From: CAZKUN01 sp964555935 | GTDB lineage: Bacteria > Armatimonadota > Zipacnadia > Zipacnadales > VGFC01 | NCBI GenBank assembly: GCA_964555935.1 | Contig: CAZKUN010000015.1 | Span: 1-64,000 of the forward strand | Reading direction: 5' to 3' | DNA length: 64,000 nt | Part shown: piece by piece, positions 33,598-41,939 of the stretch | How positions within the stretch are numbered: the first letter of the stretch is position 1 | Layout of the letters: every line of letters starts with the position of its first letter | Made by a program: the position numbers and the translations under genes | The notes under the pieces: generated by a model | Databases searched by the model: none | Told to the model about the DNA's origin: nothing | What the model saw: the letters and a program-made list of their open reading frames with translations, nothing else

Positions 33598-35675
33598 GAT
33601 ACCTGACACTGTTGGCGGTGTGCGCGGCGTCCGCATCACTTGCGTCGGCTCAGATGAACCTCGCTCAGCTCCGTGCCATGCGCCACGAAGCCGCCCATCG
33701 TCCGCGCCGCCTCATCTTCAACAACGATGGCGATGACGTCATCTACACGAAGAAAGAGCCGACCGCCGAGGCTCTTCTCGCGCTCCGCACCACGCCGCTC
33801 TTGGGCAGCCAAGTCGACAGCATCTTCTACAGCAACTCGCTCTGCTTCGGCCACGCGCTGTTTGATAGCGACGTCATGGAGCCGTTCACCTGCGCCGATG
33901 AGATGTTCAGCAACAACGGCCTGCCTCAGCTCATGGAACGTGACATCGCCCCAATCGGCGTGATGGCCGACTTCGGCCACGCGAACGGTATCGAGATGTT
34001 CTGGGACATGCGGATGAACGATACCCATGACGCCATGATCGGTGGCTACGGTCCGTACCTGCGGCCTCAGTTCAAGCTCGACAATCCCGAGTACCTCGTT
34101 GGTTCCGAGGAGAAAACGCCTCCCCACGGGCCGTGGACGTCCGTCAACTTCGCCGAGCCCGCCGTTCGCGATCTGGCCTATCGCTTCTTCGAGGAAGTCT
34201 GCACGAAGTTCGACGTAGACGGCATCGAGTTGGATTTCTTCCGCCACGCCTGCTTCTTCAAGAGCGTCGCCTGGGGCGACAAGGCCAGCCAGGAAGAACT
34301 CGACATGATGACCGACCTCATCCGCCAGACTCGCGCCATGACCGAGCGCGAGGGGATGCGCCGAGGTCGGCCAATTCTCGTTGCCATTCGCATCCCCGAC
34401 TCTGTCGACTACTGCCGCGACATCGGACTCGACGTTGAGACATGGTTGGACGAGGGCCTCGTCGACATCCTCAGCGGGACATGCTACTTCCAGCTCAACC
34501 CGTGGGAGTACCTCGTTGACCTGGGGCACCGCTACGGCGTGCCCGTCTATCCATCGCTCAGCGAATCGCGTGTCTCGGGCGAGACGCGCTTCCGCCGCGG
34601 CTCCATCGAGAGCTACCGGGCCCGCGCTGCCCAGGTCTGGCAGGCCGGCGCCGACGGCGTCTACATGTTCAACTACTTCAACCCGCGCGGCGATGTCTGG
34701 CGAGAACTCGGCGACCGCGACGCCTTGCGCAGCATGGACAAGCTCTACTTCGTCGCGCCACGCAACGGTTCGCCTACCAGTTATCTTGCGGATGGCGCCC
34801 GGCATCAGAATGTCCCCATCCTCACGCCCAGCAACCCGTGGCTTGTCCCGAGTGGCGCGCCGGCGGAGATTCCGCTACCCATTGGCGACGATCTCACCTG
34901 GGCCGTTGGCGAAGGCCTGCAGCCCAAGGTCACGTGTCACGTGCGGACCATCGGCTCCGGCGACGTTGAGGTCGCGATAAACGGTCACTCCCTCTCCGAG
35001 CCGGTCGAAGTTGAGGGCTGGCTCGACTATGACGTCCCGCCGGCTGCGGTGAAGACAGGCGACAACGTCGTCGCCTTGCGAGCCGATCCGCCGGCCGATG
35101 CCGGCGAATGGAGCCTCACCTACGATGGCTCATCCCTGCCCGAAATGCCCTGGCAGGAGATGGGGTTCTACGGGGGATGCGTCACCGAGGTCGTCGATGG
35201 GGCGCTCCTGATCGCGGATCGCGGCACGGAAGGCGGGAACTACGCCTTCTACCAGTACCCGTGCTTCATCCAGCCCGAGGATGAGTCGATCATCGAGTTC
35301 CGCGCCAAGGTCATCTCCGACTGGAGCAGCGTGATGGTGGAGAATGGCACTGCCGGCGAGGAGATCCAGCTCTATCCCGACCGCGTCAAGGGACGCCACA
35401 CGAGCGCGGTATACATGATGGACACCACCGACGACTTCCACACCTACCGCATGGTCCTGCAGGGCGATGACTACCGGGTTTACGTTGATGGCGAGTTGCG
35501 CCTTGATGGCGAGGGGCTCTTCACGCGCCCCGCGCACAACGGTCGGAGCGGCGTCATGTTCGGCGCGGCAAACAGCGGCAGTCTCGGCGAAGCGCTCTGG
35601 CAGTCGGTCAAGGTCCGCAGCCACGCTGCAACCCTAATCGACCTCGCTCTGTCTATCGACTACCAGGAAGGGTAG
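33594..35675 (+). CDS. Secreted GHL10-like glycosidase with C-terminal beta domains
   Basis: 693 aa. Signal peptide 'MRYLTLLAVCAASASLASA'. Residues about 35-400 form a TIM barrel: 'RPRRLIFNNDGDDVIY', 'ANGIEMFWDMRMND', 'FDVDGIELDFFRHACFFKS' (the acidic motif typical of GHL10/DUF187 barrels), 'GTCYFQLNPWEYLVDLG' and 'GADGVYMFNYFNPRGD'. About 420-520 is a galactose-binding-like domain. The last 150 residues form a LamG/DUF1080-like beta-sandwich ('DDFHTYRMVLQGDDYRVYVD'). It ends the operon 31328-35675, and its start overlaps the GH172-like gene. Reaction and substrate unassigned. Confidence 0.8.
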   Translation: MRYLTLLAVCAASASLASAQMNLAQLRAMRHEAAHRPRRLIFNNDGDDVIYTKKEPTAEALLALRTTPLLGSQVDSIFYSNSLCFGHALFDSDVMEPFTCADEMFSNNGLPQLMERDIAPIGVMADFGHANGIEMFWDMRMNDTHDAMIGGYGPYLRPQFKLDNPEYLVGSEEKTPPHGPWTSVNFAEPAVRDLAYRFFEEVCTKFDVDGIELDFFRHACFFKSVAWGDKASQEELDMMTDLIRQTRAMTEREGMRRGRPILVAIRIPDSVDYCRDIGLDVETWLDEGLVDILSGTCYFQLNPWEYLVDLGHRYGVPVYPSLSESRVSGETRFRRGSIESYRARAAQVWQAGADGVYMFNYFNPRGDVWRELGDRDALRSMDKLYFVAPRNGSPTSYLADGARHQNVPILTPSNPWLVPSGAPAEIPLPIGDDLTWAVGEGLQPKVTCHVRTIGSGDVEVAINGHSLSEPVEVEGWLDYDVPPAAVKTGDNVVALRADPPADAGEWSLTYDGSSLPEMPWQEMGFYGGCVTEVVDGALLIADRGTEGGNYAFYQYPCFIQPEDESIIEFRAKVISDWSSVMVENGTAGEEIQLYPDRVKGRHTSAVYMMDTTDDFHTYRMVLQGDDYRVYVDGELRLDGEGLFTRPAHNGRSGVMFGAANSGSLGEALWQSVKVRSHAATLIDLALSIDYQEG

Positions 35676-35694
35676 ACGCGGCTTCGTGGCACCC

Positions 35695-35718
35695 GTAGGT
35701 CGGATCTCCAGATCCGAC
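35695..35718 (+). repeat. Interspersed hairpin repeat, type A
   Basis: Identical 24-bp unit, GTAG plus GTCGGATCTCCAGATCCGAC, in the 74-bp space between two convergent genes (stops at 35675 and 35750). By position it could end transcription from both sides. Confidence 0.9.
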
Positions 35719-35749
35719 GGGGCCGGTTCGGGGCGCATCGAGATCGTCT

Positions 35750-37549
35750 CTAGTTCTCCCGCCTCACTCGGAACGGGATGATCGCCCGTCCTTGCGTCTC
35801 CACCGGCCCGGCGATCGCCACGACGCGCGCCTCATGCTCGCCATCAGCCAGCTCCCGCGCGTCGAGCACGATCCGCTCGCCGGGCAGGCACGTCTGGCGT
35901 CGGACACCATCCACGAACAGTTCATACCTCGCCACCGGCTGATCACCCTCCGCCGTCGCCGTCAGCCGACGCGTGCCCTTCACCGTCGCCCCCGGCTGCA
36001 GCCCCTTCACGCTCACCACTGGCGCCGTCGCCCACGGCTGACACAGCGGATCGCCAACGAGAAGCTGTTGGTACGGGGCCTTTACCGACTGGTAGAACGC
36101 CTCACCCAGCGAGCACCCGCTGGCGTAGAACACGTGCATGAAGGGCGTCGGGAACTTGGTCGGCGTGTTGTACGGTTCTTTCACCGTCCCGCACGCCCCC
36201 GCCGCGCCGTGGCGCATGAGCTCGCTCAGCAGCGTCTGGTTCGTGCCGGTCATCACGCCGCCGAAGCTCGTGAGGTGGTCGCAGAACGCTCCCGGCAGAA
36301 TGGTGCTGCCGCTCTCTTCCCACGAGAATTTCGCGATGCCGATCATCGCCCCGACCACATCCAGCTTGCTATCCGGCAGCACGCCGTCGATGACCTCGGC
36401 TTGCACTCCGAGTTCCCCCAGCGCCTTGGCCGCAGCCTCAAACGCCCACTGGCGCGGACCCGTGCGCGCCCGGTCCTTTGAGACCATGTAGTAGACCGTA
36501 CCCGTCGGGCGCGATCCATCCGCCGCCACGCTTGCGCGCAGACCCGTCAGCGCCTCCTCGCGCGTGTTCGTCTTCTCACTCACATGCGCCAGCATCGCCG
36601 AGATGACGTATCGCCTGCCGACTTTCGCTGGCTCGCCTGCTCGGTTCCATTGCTTGCGCGCGCTGAACGCCGCCGGTGGCTCGCTCTCCAACTCCACCTC
36701 GCGCATCTGCTGCAGCAGCGCCTTGTAGTCATCGCGTTCCCGGAGTGACGCCAGGTCGCGATCCGCATCGGCCATTTCCCCGCGCCACCAGCCCGCCTCA
36801 TAGGCCGCCGTCAGCGCCGCCATGGCCTCATCGGGCTTGCCTTGCAGGGCCGCAATACACGCCAGGTCGTACGGCAGTTCTGCATTCGCTGGGTGCGATT
36901 CAGATAGCTGCTGCAGGATCTCCGCGGCGCGCGCGAGCGCTGCCAGAGCCTCGGATGCCAGCGGCACCTTCGCGTCTCGCGCCTCCTTCTCGGCCTTCCT
37001 GAACTGCGCCAGCAGCGCGTGCAGCTCCGATCGCAGCGCTATGTCCGCCTCATCCCACGGCTCGTCCGGTCGCTCCTGTTTGAGCCGTCGCGCGTACCAG
37101 TTGGCATCCAGCGCCAGGTAGTCTGTATCGTCGGCGAGCACCATCTCGCCGAAGTAGGTGGCGCCCGTCAGCGACGCGGGCTGAGTGATGACGCGCCGGA
37201 AGCGCTTGCCCTCCATGTCAGCGCTGACGTCTACCGCGTGAGGGAAGCCCGCCGAGTAGATGACGTAGTCGATCTGCTCTGCGATCCCGCGCTCCTCCGC
37301 CGCACCCGTCAGTGGGCGCAATATGTGCTCGCGGAGGTCCGCGGCCTTGATGACCGGGACCTCCGGCACGCTCTCCAGACGCACAACGTTGCAGGCCGGG
37401 ATGCCACGCAACCGGACGTACTCGTCCGCGATGACCACCGAGTCCTCGCTGTTGGCGTTGACGACAATCAGCGCGTTCTCGGGACCGCCGCCGGCCCATG
37501 TTGGCGACGCGATCCACATCGCGGCGAGTGCTAGGAATGAGCATGCCAT
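35750..37549 (-). CDS. Secreted TIGR03790-family protein with TPR-like insert
   Basis: 599 aa from ATG 37549, supported by GGAGG nine bases upstream; the frame extends further but over the divergent gene. N-terminal signal 'MACSFLALAAMWIA'. 'ENALIVVNANSEDSVVIAD' and 'EYVRLRGIPACNVVRL' are the hallmark of TIGR03790 proteins, as is the later 'RPTGTVYYMVSKDRARTG' and 'LTSFGGVMTGTNQTLLSEL'. Residues about 155-265 are alpha-helical with TPR-like pattern ('HPANAELPYDLACIAALQG', 'PDEAMAALTAAYEAGWWRGE'), interrupting the family core. The C-terminal 90 residues look like an Ig-like domain. The family is widespread in Planctomycetota-like genomes and has no known function. Confidence 0.83.
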   Translation of the reverse strand: MACSFLALAAMWIASPTWAGGGPENALIVVNANSEDSVVIADEYVRLRGIPACNVVRLESVPEVPVIKAADLREHILRPLTGAAEERGIAEQIDYVIYSAGFPHAVDVSADMEGKRFRRVITQPASLTGATYFGEMVLADDTDYLALDANWYARRLKQERPDEPWDEADIALRSELHALLAQFRKAEKEARDAKVPLASEALAALARAAEILQQLSESHPANAELPYDLACIAALQGKPDEAMAALTAAYEAGWWRGEMADADRDLASLRERDDYKALLQQMREVELESEPPAAFSARKQWNRAGEPAKVGRRYVISAMLAHVSEKTNTREEALTGLRASVAADGSRPTGTVYYMVSKDRARTGPRQWAFEAAAKALGELGVQAEVIDGVLPDSKLDVVGAMIGIAKFSWEESGSTILPGAFCDHLTSFGGVMTGTNQTLLSELMRHGAAGACGTVKEPYNTPTKFPTPFMHVFYASGCSLGEAFYQSVKAPYQQLLVGDPLCQPWATAPVVSVKGLQPGATVKGTRRLTATAEGDQPVARYELFVDGVRRQTCLPGERIVLDARELADGEHEARVVAIAGPVETQGRAIIPFRVRREN

Positions 37550-37672
37550 CGCATTGAGCCTCCGTCGCGCGGTTCGCCGACGCCGGAAGCTTGGCCTCGT
37601 GGGGAGGTGATCGGCGCGTCCACAGCGGATCATCACCCGCGCGCCAACTCGCCTCAGCCAAGGAGACTCCGC

Positions 37673-38563
37673 ATGTTTCTCGATGTCCACGTCCACACGC
37701 GGCTCTACCCGGGACCCGAGCGGCTTTCCGGCGGAACGTACGCGACGCCCGAGCAGCTCATGGCGATGCTCAAGCCTCACGGAGTCAAGCGCGCCGTGAT
37801 CCTGCCCGGCGTGAATCCCGAGTGCATGATGGTCCCTCAGGGGATCGGCGAGGTCCTGGCGATCGTTGAGCAATACCCGGACTTCTTCATCCCGTTCCTC
37901 AACGTTGACCCTCGCGCCGTCGCCAACTCGCCCAGCGCCGATCTTGGCCACGTGATGCGCTTCTGGAAGGAGCGCGGTTGCAGGGGCATCGGTGAGGTCT
38001 GCGCGTGCCTGCGGTTTGATGATCCGCTCTACGAGAACCTCTTCCGCCACGCCCAGGAGAACGAACTGCCCATCACATTCCACCTCGCTCCCGAGGACAC
38101 CGGATTCTACGGTATCGTCGATGACCTTGGACTTCCCGGCCTCGAAGGCGCCTTGCGCAAGTTCCCGGACCTCAAGTTCATCGGCCACTCCCAGCCCTTC
38201 TGGGCGGAGATAAGCGGCGATCTCACCGGGGAAGAGCGCAACGGCTACCCCAAGGGCCCTGTCACTCCCGGCGGCGTGGTGGCGCGGCTCTTCGACGAGT
38301 ACCCGAACCTCTATGGCGATCTCTCACCCGCCGCGGGCAGCGGATTCAACGCCATCAACCGCGACCCCGAGTTTGGCTACGCCTTCCTGGAGAAGCACCA
38401 GGATCGCATGCTCTTCGGCTCCGACATCTGCGATCCACGCAATCCGCTCGACCTCATCTTCTTCCTCAATGATGCCGTCGAGAATGGCAACCTTACCCGC
38501 CAAGCCTACGAGAAGATCTGCTACGGCAACGCGGAGAAGCTGCTGGGAGTGTCCATCCTGTAG
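37673..38563 (+). CDS. Amidohydrolase-2 family (TIM-barrel) hydrolase
   Basis: 296 aa. AAGGAG seven bases before ATG 37673. The start 'MFLDVHVHTRLYPGPERLSG' carries the His-x-His metal motif (His7, His9). Further family marks are 'GCRGIGEVCACLRFDDPLY', 'LPITFHLAPED', 'KFIGHSQPFWAEI' and 'RMLFGSDICDPRNPLDLI', with the typical barrel-end Asp. Amidohydrolase-2 members include decarboxylases and lactonases (for example 2-pyrone-4,6-dicarboxylate lactonase and L-fuconolactonase types), so a sugar lactone or acid substrate is plausible here. The stop TAG is part of a GTAGG hairpin repeat. Heads the plus-strand group reaching 44031. Confidence 0.85.
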   Translation: MFLDVHVHTRLYPGPERLSGGTYATPEQLMAMLKPHGVKRAVILPGVNPECMMVPQGIGEVLAIVEQYPDFFIPFLNVDPRAVANSPSADLGHVMRFWKERGCRGIGEVCACLRFDDPLYENLFRHAQENELPITFHLAPEDTGFYGIVDDLGLPGLEGALRKFPDLKFIGHSQPFWAEISGDLTGEERNGYPKGPVTPGGVVARLFDEYPNLYGDLSPAAGSGFNAINRDPEFGYAFLEKHQDRMLFGSDICDPRNPLDLIFFLNDAVENGNLTRQAYEKICYGNAEKLLGVSIL

Positions 38564-38579
38564 GAGGGGTTTCAACCCC
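38560..38579 (+). repeat. GTAGG-led hairpin overlapping a stop codon
   Basis: GTAGGA followed by GGGGTT-TC-AACCCC. The TAG of the leader is the stop codon of the amidohydrolase gene. The stem differs from type A, but the leader and TC loop are the same design. Confidence 0.65.
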
Positions 38580-38600
38580 GACGCCGTTGCTGTCGCCGTC

Positions 38601-38660
38601 GTAGGTCGGATCTCCAGGGAAACTCCCAGGGAAACTCGCCGTCTGAGTTTCCAAGTTTCC
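38601..38660 (+). repeat. Truncated type A hairpin fused to a GGAAACTC inverted-repeat cluster
   Basis: The first 17 bases (GTAGGTCGGATCTCCAG, 38601-38617) match type A, then the second arm is replaced. A 12-bp direct repeat CCAGGGAAACTC occurs twice in tandem (38614-38637), followed by GAGTTTCC (38645-38652) and GTTTCC (38655-38660), which are its inverted counterparts. The 28 bases from 38590 to 38617 are identical to 56885-56912. Confidence 0.8.
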
Positions 38661-38695
38661 ACGACGCCGTTCGCTCGTGCTCAAGGAGCGCCCAT

Positions 38696-39397
38696 ATGGT
38701 CACCGTCGAGAATACGTGGAAAGAAGTCGAAGACAGCGGCGCGGAGATCGTCATCATTCCCATCGGCGCCGTCGAACAACACGGGCCTCACTTGCCGCTC
38801 GGGACTGACTGGTACGCGGCCGATCGAGTGGCGGCGCAGGTCGGCGAGCAGCTCAACGCTTACGTCCTTCCCGCGCTCCCCATCAGCAATTCTCAGGAGC
38901 ATCTCGATTTCCGCGGCTCGGTTTCGCTTCGGCCTCAGACGCTCGCGCTCGTGCTTGAGGACATCATCCTCTCGCTCGCGCACCAGGGCTTTGGCAAGTT
39001 CGTCATCGTCAACTCGCACGGGGGCAACTGGGTGGTGAAGCCGACCATCCGCGATATCAACTTCCGCCATCCTGAGCTGATGGTCATCATGAGCAACGGC
39101 ACGATGCCTGGCGATTCCGCTGCGATCCCGCCCGAGATCCACGCCGGAGCGGGGGAGACGGGCGCGATGCTGTCCTCACGTCCCGAGTTGGTGAAAGACG
39201 GCGCCGATGACTTCACCCCATCTCACGGGCGCGAGTATCTCGATTACGTGGGCATGAAGAAGGTCTCGCCGACCGGCGTCTGGGGCATGCCCTCCGAGGC
39301 CGATGCTGAGGCAGACCGGACCGCACACATCCAGCATTCCGTCGACTACATCCACGCAACATTCGCCGAAATCGAGCGCCTCCGCGGCTGTGACTAG
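38696..39397 (+). CDS. Creatininase-family amidohydrolase
   Basis: 233 aa, AAGGAG upstream of ATG 38696. It shows the full metal-binding set of the family: 'IPIGAVEQHGPHLPLGTD' with Glu27, His29 and Asp38, 'VIVNSHGGN' with His108, and 'AGAGETGAML' with Glu154. Family members hydrolyse cyclic amides (creatinine), formamides (FAPy in archaeal and riboflavin pathways) or act in redox-cofactor maturation (MftE). In glycan gene clusters they occur commonly without known role. Here it lies between an amidohydrolase and a GH38 gene on the same strand, suggesting hydrolysis of an amide or lactone linked to sugar breakdown (inference). True creatininase activity is unlikely to be predictable. Confidence 0.88.
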   Translation: MVTVENTWKEVEDSGAEIVIIPIGAVEQHGPHLPLGTDWYAADRVAAQVGEQLNAYVLPALPISNSQEHLDFRGSVSLRPQTLALVLEDIILSLAHQGFGKFVIVNSHGGNWVVKPTIRDINFRHPELMVIMSNGTMPGDSAAIPPEIHAGAGETGAMLSSRPELVKDGADDFTPSHGREYLDYVGMKKVSPTGVWGMPSEADAEADRTAHIQHSVDYIHATFAEIERLRGCD

Positions 39398-39414
39398 AGC
39401 GCTCAGCCGCCGTT

Positions 39415-39438
39415 GTAGGGGCGCGATTCATCGCGCCC
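39415..39438 (+). repeat. GTAGG-led hairpin with a different stem
   Basis: GTAG then GGGCGCGAT-TC-ATCGCGCCC, a perfect 9-bp stem. The leader context GCCGTTGTAGG resembles GCCGTCGTAGG of the type A copies. It lies between the creatininase stop and the second GH38 start. Confidence 0.75.
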
Positions 39439-39467
39439 TGCCGCCCGTTGACCTAGGAGCCACTTCT

Positions 39468-41939
39468 ATGACCAAACCGCGCATCCATCTCGTCTGCAAT
39501 GCCCACCTTGATCCGGTGTGGCAATGGGAGTGGGAGGAGGGGGCCGCCGAGGCCGTCTCCACGTTCCGCGTGGCCGCGGATCTGTGTGAGGAATTCCCCG
39601 GCTTCATCTTCTGCCACAACGAGGTCATCCTCTACGAGTGGGTCGAGGAGTATGAGCCCGCCCTGTTTAAACGCATCCAGCGACTCGTGAGTGAGGGCAA
39701 GTGGCACATCATGGGCGGCTGGTATCTCCAGCCCGACTGCAACATGCCCAGCGGCGAGTCATTCGTCCGCCAGATCCTCCTCGGCCGACGCTACTTCGCC
39801 GAGAAGTTCGACGCCCGCCCGACCACGGCGCTCAACCTCGACCCCTTCGGCCACACGCGAGGGCTCGCCCAAATCCTCGCCAAGTCCGGCTTCGATTCCT
39901 ACCTCTTCTGCCGTCCGGGCGAGACCGACTGCCCGCTGCCCGCCGGTCCCTTCAACTGGGTCGGCTACGACGGCTCGGAGGTGATGGCAACTCGTATCCT
40001 GCACTACAACTCGCCCCTCTACGGCGCTCGCGCTAAAGTCGAAGCCTGGGCAGAGGCCAATCCCGACGTCCCGTGCGGACTCGTGCCATGGGGCGTTGGC
40101 AACCACGGGGGCGGGCCGTCGCGCCGCGACCTTGAGGACCTCGGCGCGCTGATCGACGAATGCGACGACCGCGAGATCATCCACTCCACGCCCGAGGCCT
40201 TCTACGCCGAGATAGCCGAGACCCGCGCCGATCTGCCGCGCCACGAGGCTGACATCAACCCTTGGGCGGTGGGGTGTTACACGTCGCAAATCCGGCTGAA
40301 GCAGAAGCATCGCGAACTTGAGAACGAACTCTTCGCGCTTGAGCGCATGGCATCGTCCGCGGCGGCTCAGGGGCTCATGGACTACCCCGCCGACGAGATC
40401 CACCAGGCCCTCCGCGATCTCGCCACGGCCCAGTTCCACGACATCCTCCCCGGCTCGTCCATCCAGGCCGTCGAGGACACCTCGCTCCGCATGATGGACC
40501 ATGGCCTCGAGATCGTCTCAAGGGCCAAGGCCCGCGCGTTCTTCTCCCTCGCGAGCGGCCAACCGAAAGCCGCCGAGGGAGAGATTCCAATCCTCGTTTA
40601 CAACCCGCACCCCTACCCCATCCGCACGGTGGTGGAGTGTGAGTTCATGTTGGCAGACCAGAACTGGGAGGATGCCTTCACCAACGCCTCCGTCTACCGA
40701 GGCGATGAGGCTGTCCCCTCTCAGGTCGAGAAGGAAGCCTCCAATCTCAACCTCGATTGGCGCAAGCGCGTCGCGTTCGAAGCCGAGTTGCTGCCATCGC
40801 AGATGAACCGCTTCGACTGCAAGCTCGAGACGCTCGATGCCAAACCTGCTCTGTCCACGCCGTCTGGCGATTCCATCGTGCATCGGACCGACGATCTGGA
40901 AACCGTCATCAATACCCAGACGGGGTTGCTCGACCGCCTCAGCATTGGTGGTGTCGACTACATCAGGCCCGGCGCCTTCGAGCCGCTCGTGCTCGTCGAC
41001 AACGAGGATCCCTGGGGCATGTTGGTACGTTCCTTCCGCGAAGTCGAGGGAAGCTTCGAGCTGATGTCATCCGAGGAGACCACTCGGTTCGCCGGCGTCA
41101 CCCAGGCGACCCTCGATCCCGTCCGCATCGTCGAAGACGGCCCTGTCCGCACGGTCGTCGAGGCCTCCTTCAGCTACGGGCGGTCTGCCGTCGTGCTGAC
41201 GTACAGGTTGCCGAAGCGCGGAACCGAGATTGAGGTCGAGGTCCGCGTGCTGTGGAACGAGAAAGACCGGGCGCTGAAGCTGTCCATCCCCGTCACGGGC
41301 GACGGCCACCGCTTCCTCGGCCAGGTCGCCTACGGTGTCGAGGAGTTGCCGACCAACGGCGATGAGATCATCGCGCAGAAGTGGGTGGCCGCGTGCTCGG
41401 GCGGCGGGGCGCTCACGTGCATCAACGACGGCATCTACGGGAGCGATTTCTCCGAAGACGGGCTCCGACTCACTCTTCTGCGTTCGCCCGGATTCTGCGC
41501 CCACCCCATCGGCGACCGGCCCATCGTCCCGCAAGATAGGTTCACGGCTCGGAGCGATCAAGGCGAGCGCTTATTCCACTTCCGCCTCAACGCCGGCCCC
41601 GAGGCCAGCCGACTCGAGCAGATCCAGCGCGAGGCCCTCGCCATGAACGAGCGACCCATGGCGCTCTCGTTCTTCCCATCCGGGGACGGGGAGAAGCCGA
41701 AGCCACTCGCCGTCATCCATGGCGACGGCGCGGTCGTGCCGACGGTGAAGCGCGCCGAGGATGGCGACGGTTACATCGTCCGCCTCTTCGAGCCCACGGG
41801 AAACGCGCGGACGGTTTCGCTGGAGTTGCCGTGGCTGAGCAAGACGGTGAGCATCGACTTGGGAGCCTACGAGATCAGGTCGCTTCGAGTCGATGCTGGC
41901 AGCGGTGATACCACGGAGGTGAACCTCATTGAGGAGTGA
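39468..41939 (+). CDS. GH38 alpha-mannosidase 2
   Basis: 823 aa from ATG 39468, AGGAG eight bases upstream; the frame extends to 39303 but crosses the hairpin repeat. No signal peptide. It lacks the long N-terminal domain of GH38 protein 1: the catalytic domain starts at residue 5 with 'IHLVCNAHLDPVWQWEW' (His13, Asp15). The nucleophile region is 'ALNLDPFGHTRGLAQIL' (Asp125). 'VPWGVGNHGGGPSRRDL' and 'AQFHDILPGSSI' are the other conserved blocks, followed by three C-terminal beta domains. Similar single-domain GH38 proteins include bacterial mannosylglycerate-type and broad alpha-mannosidases. The downstream GH5-like gene overlaps its end by 11 nt. Confidence 0.94.
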   Translation: MTKPRIHLVCNAHLDPVWQWEWEEGAAEAVSTFRVAADLCEEFPGFIFCHNEVILYEWVEEYEPALFKRIQRLVSEGKWHIMGGWYLQPDCNMPSGESFVRQILLGRRYFAEKFDARPTTALNLDPFGHTRGLAQILAKSGFDSYLFCRPGETDCPLPAGPFNWVGYDGSEVMATRILHYNSPLYGARAKVEAWAEANPDVPCGLVPWGVGNHGGGPSRRDLEDLGALIDECDDREIIHSTPEAFYAEIAETRADLPRHEADINPWAVGCYTSQIRLKQKHRELENELFALERMASSAAAQGLMDYPADEIHQALRDLATAQFHDILPGSSIQAVEDTSLRMMDHGLEIVSRAKARAFFSLASGQPKAAEGEIPILVYNPHPYPIRTVVECEFMLADQNWEDAFTNASVYRGDEAVPSQVEKEASNLNLDWRKRVAFEAELLPSQMNRFDCKLETLDAKPALSTPSGDSIVHRTDDLETVINTQTGLLDRLSIGGVDYIRPGAFEPLVLVDNEDPWGMLVRSFREVEGSFELMSSEETTRFAGVTQATLDPVRIVEDGPVRTVVEASFSYGRSAVVLTYRLPKRGTEIEVEVRVLWNEKDRALKLSIPVTGDGHRFLGQVAYGVEELPTNGDEIIAQKWVAACSGGGALTCINDGIYGSDFSEDGLRLTLLRSPGFCAHPIGDRPIVPQDRFTARSDQGERLFHFRLNAGPEASRLEQIQREALAMNERPMALSFFPSGDGEKPKPLAVIHGDGAVVPTVKRAEDGDGYIVRLFEPTGNARTVSLELPWLSKTVSIDLGAYEIRSLRVDAGSGDTTEVNLIEE

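Noticed and set aside
33636..34805. 389-codon minus-strand frame opposite the GHL10-like gene
   Set aside because: Val/Asp/Glu-rich shadow frame; the plus-strand gene is coupled to its neighbours by 4-nt overlaps.
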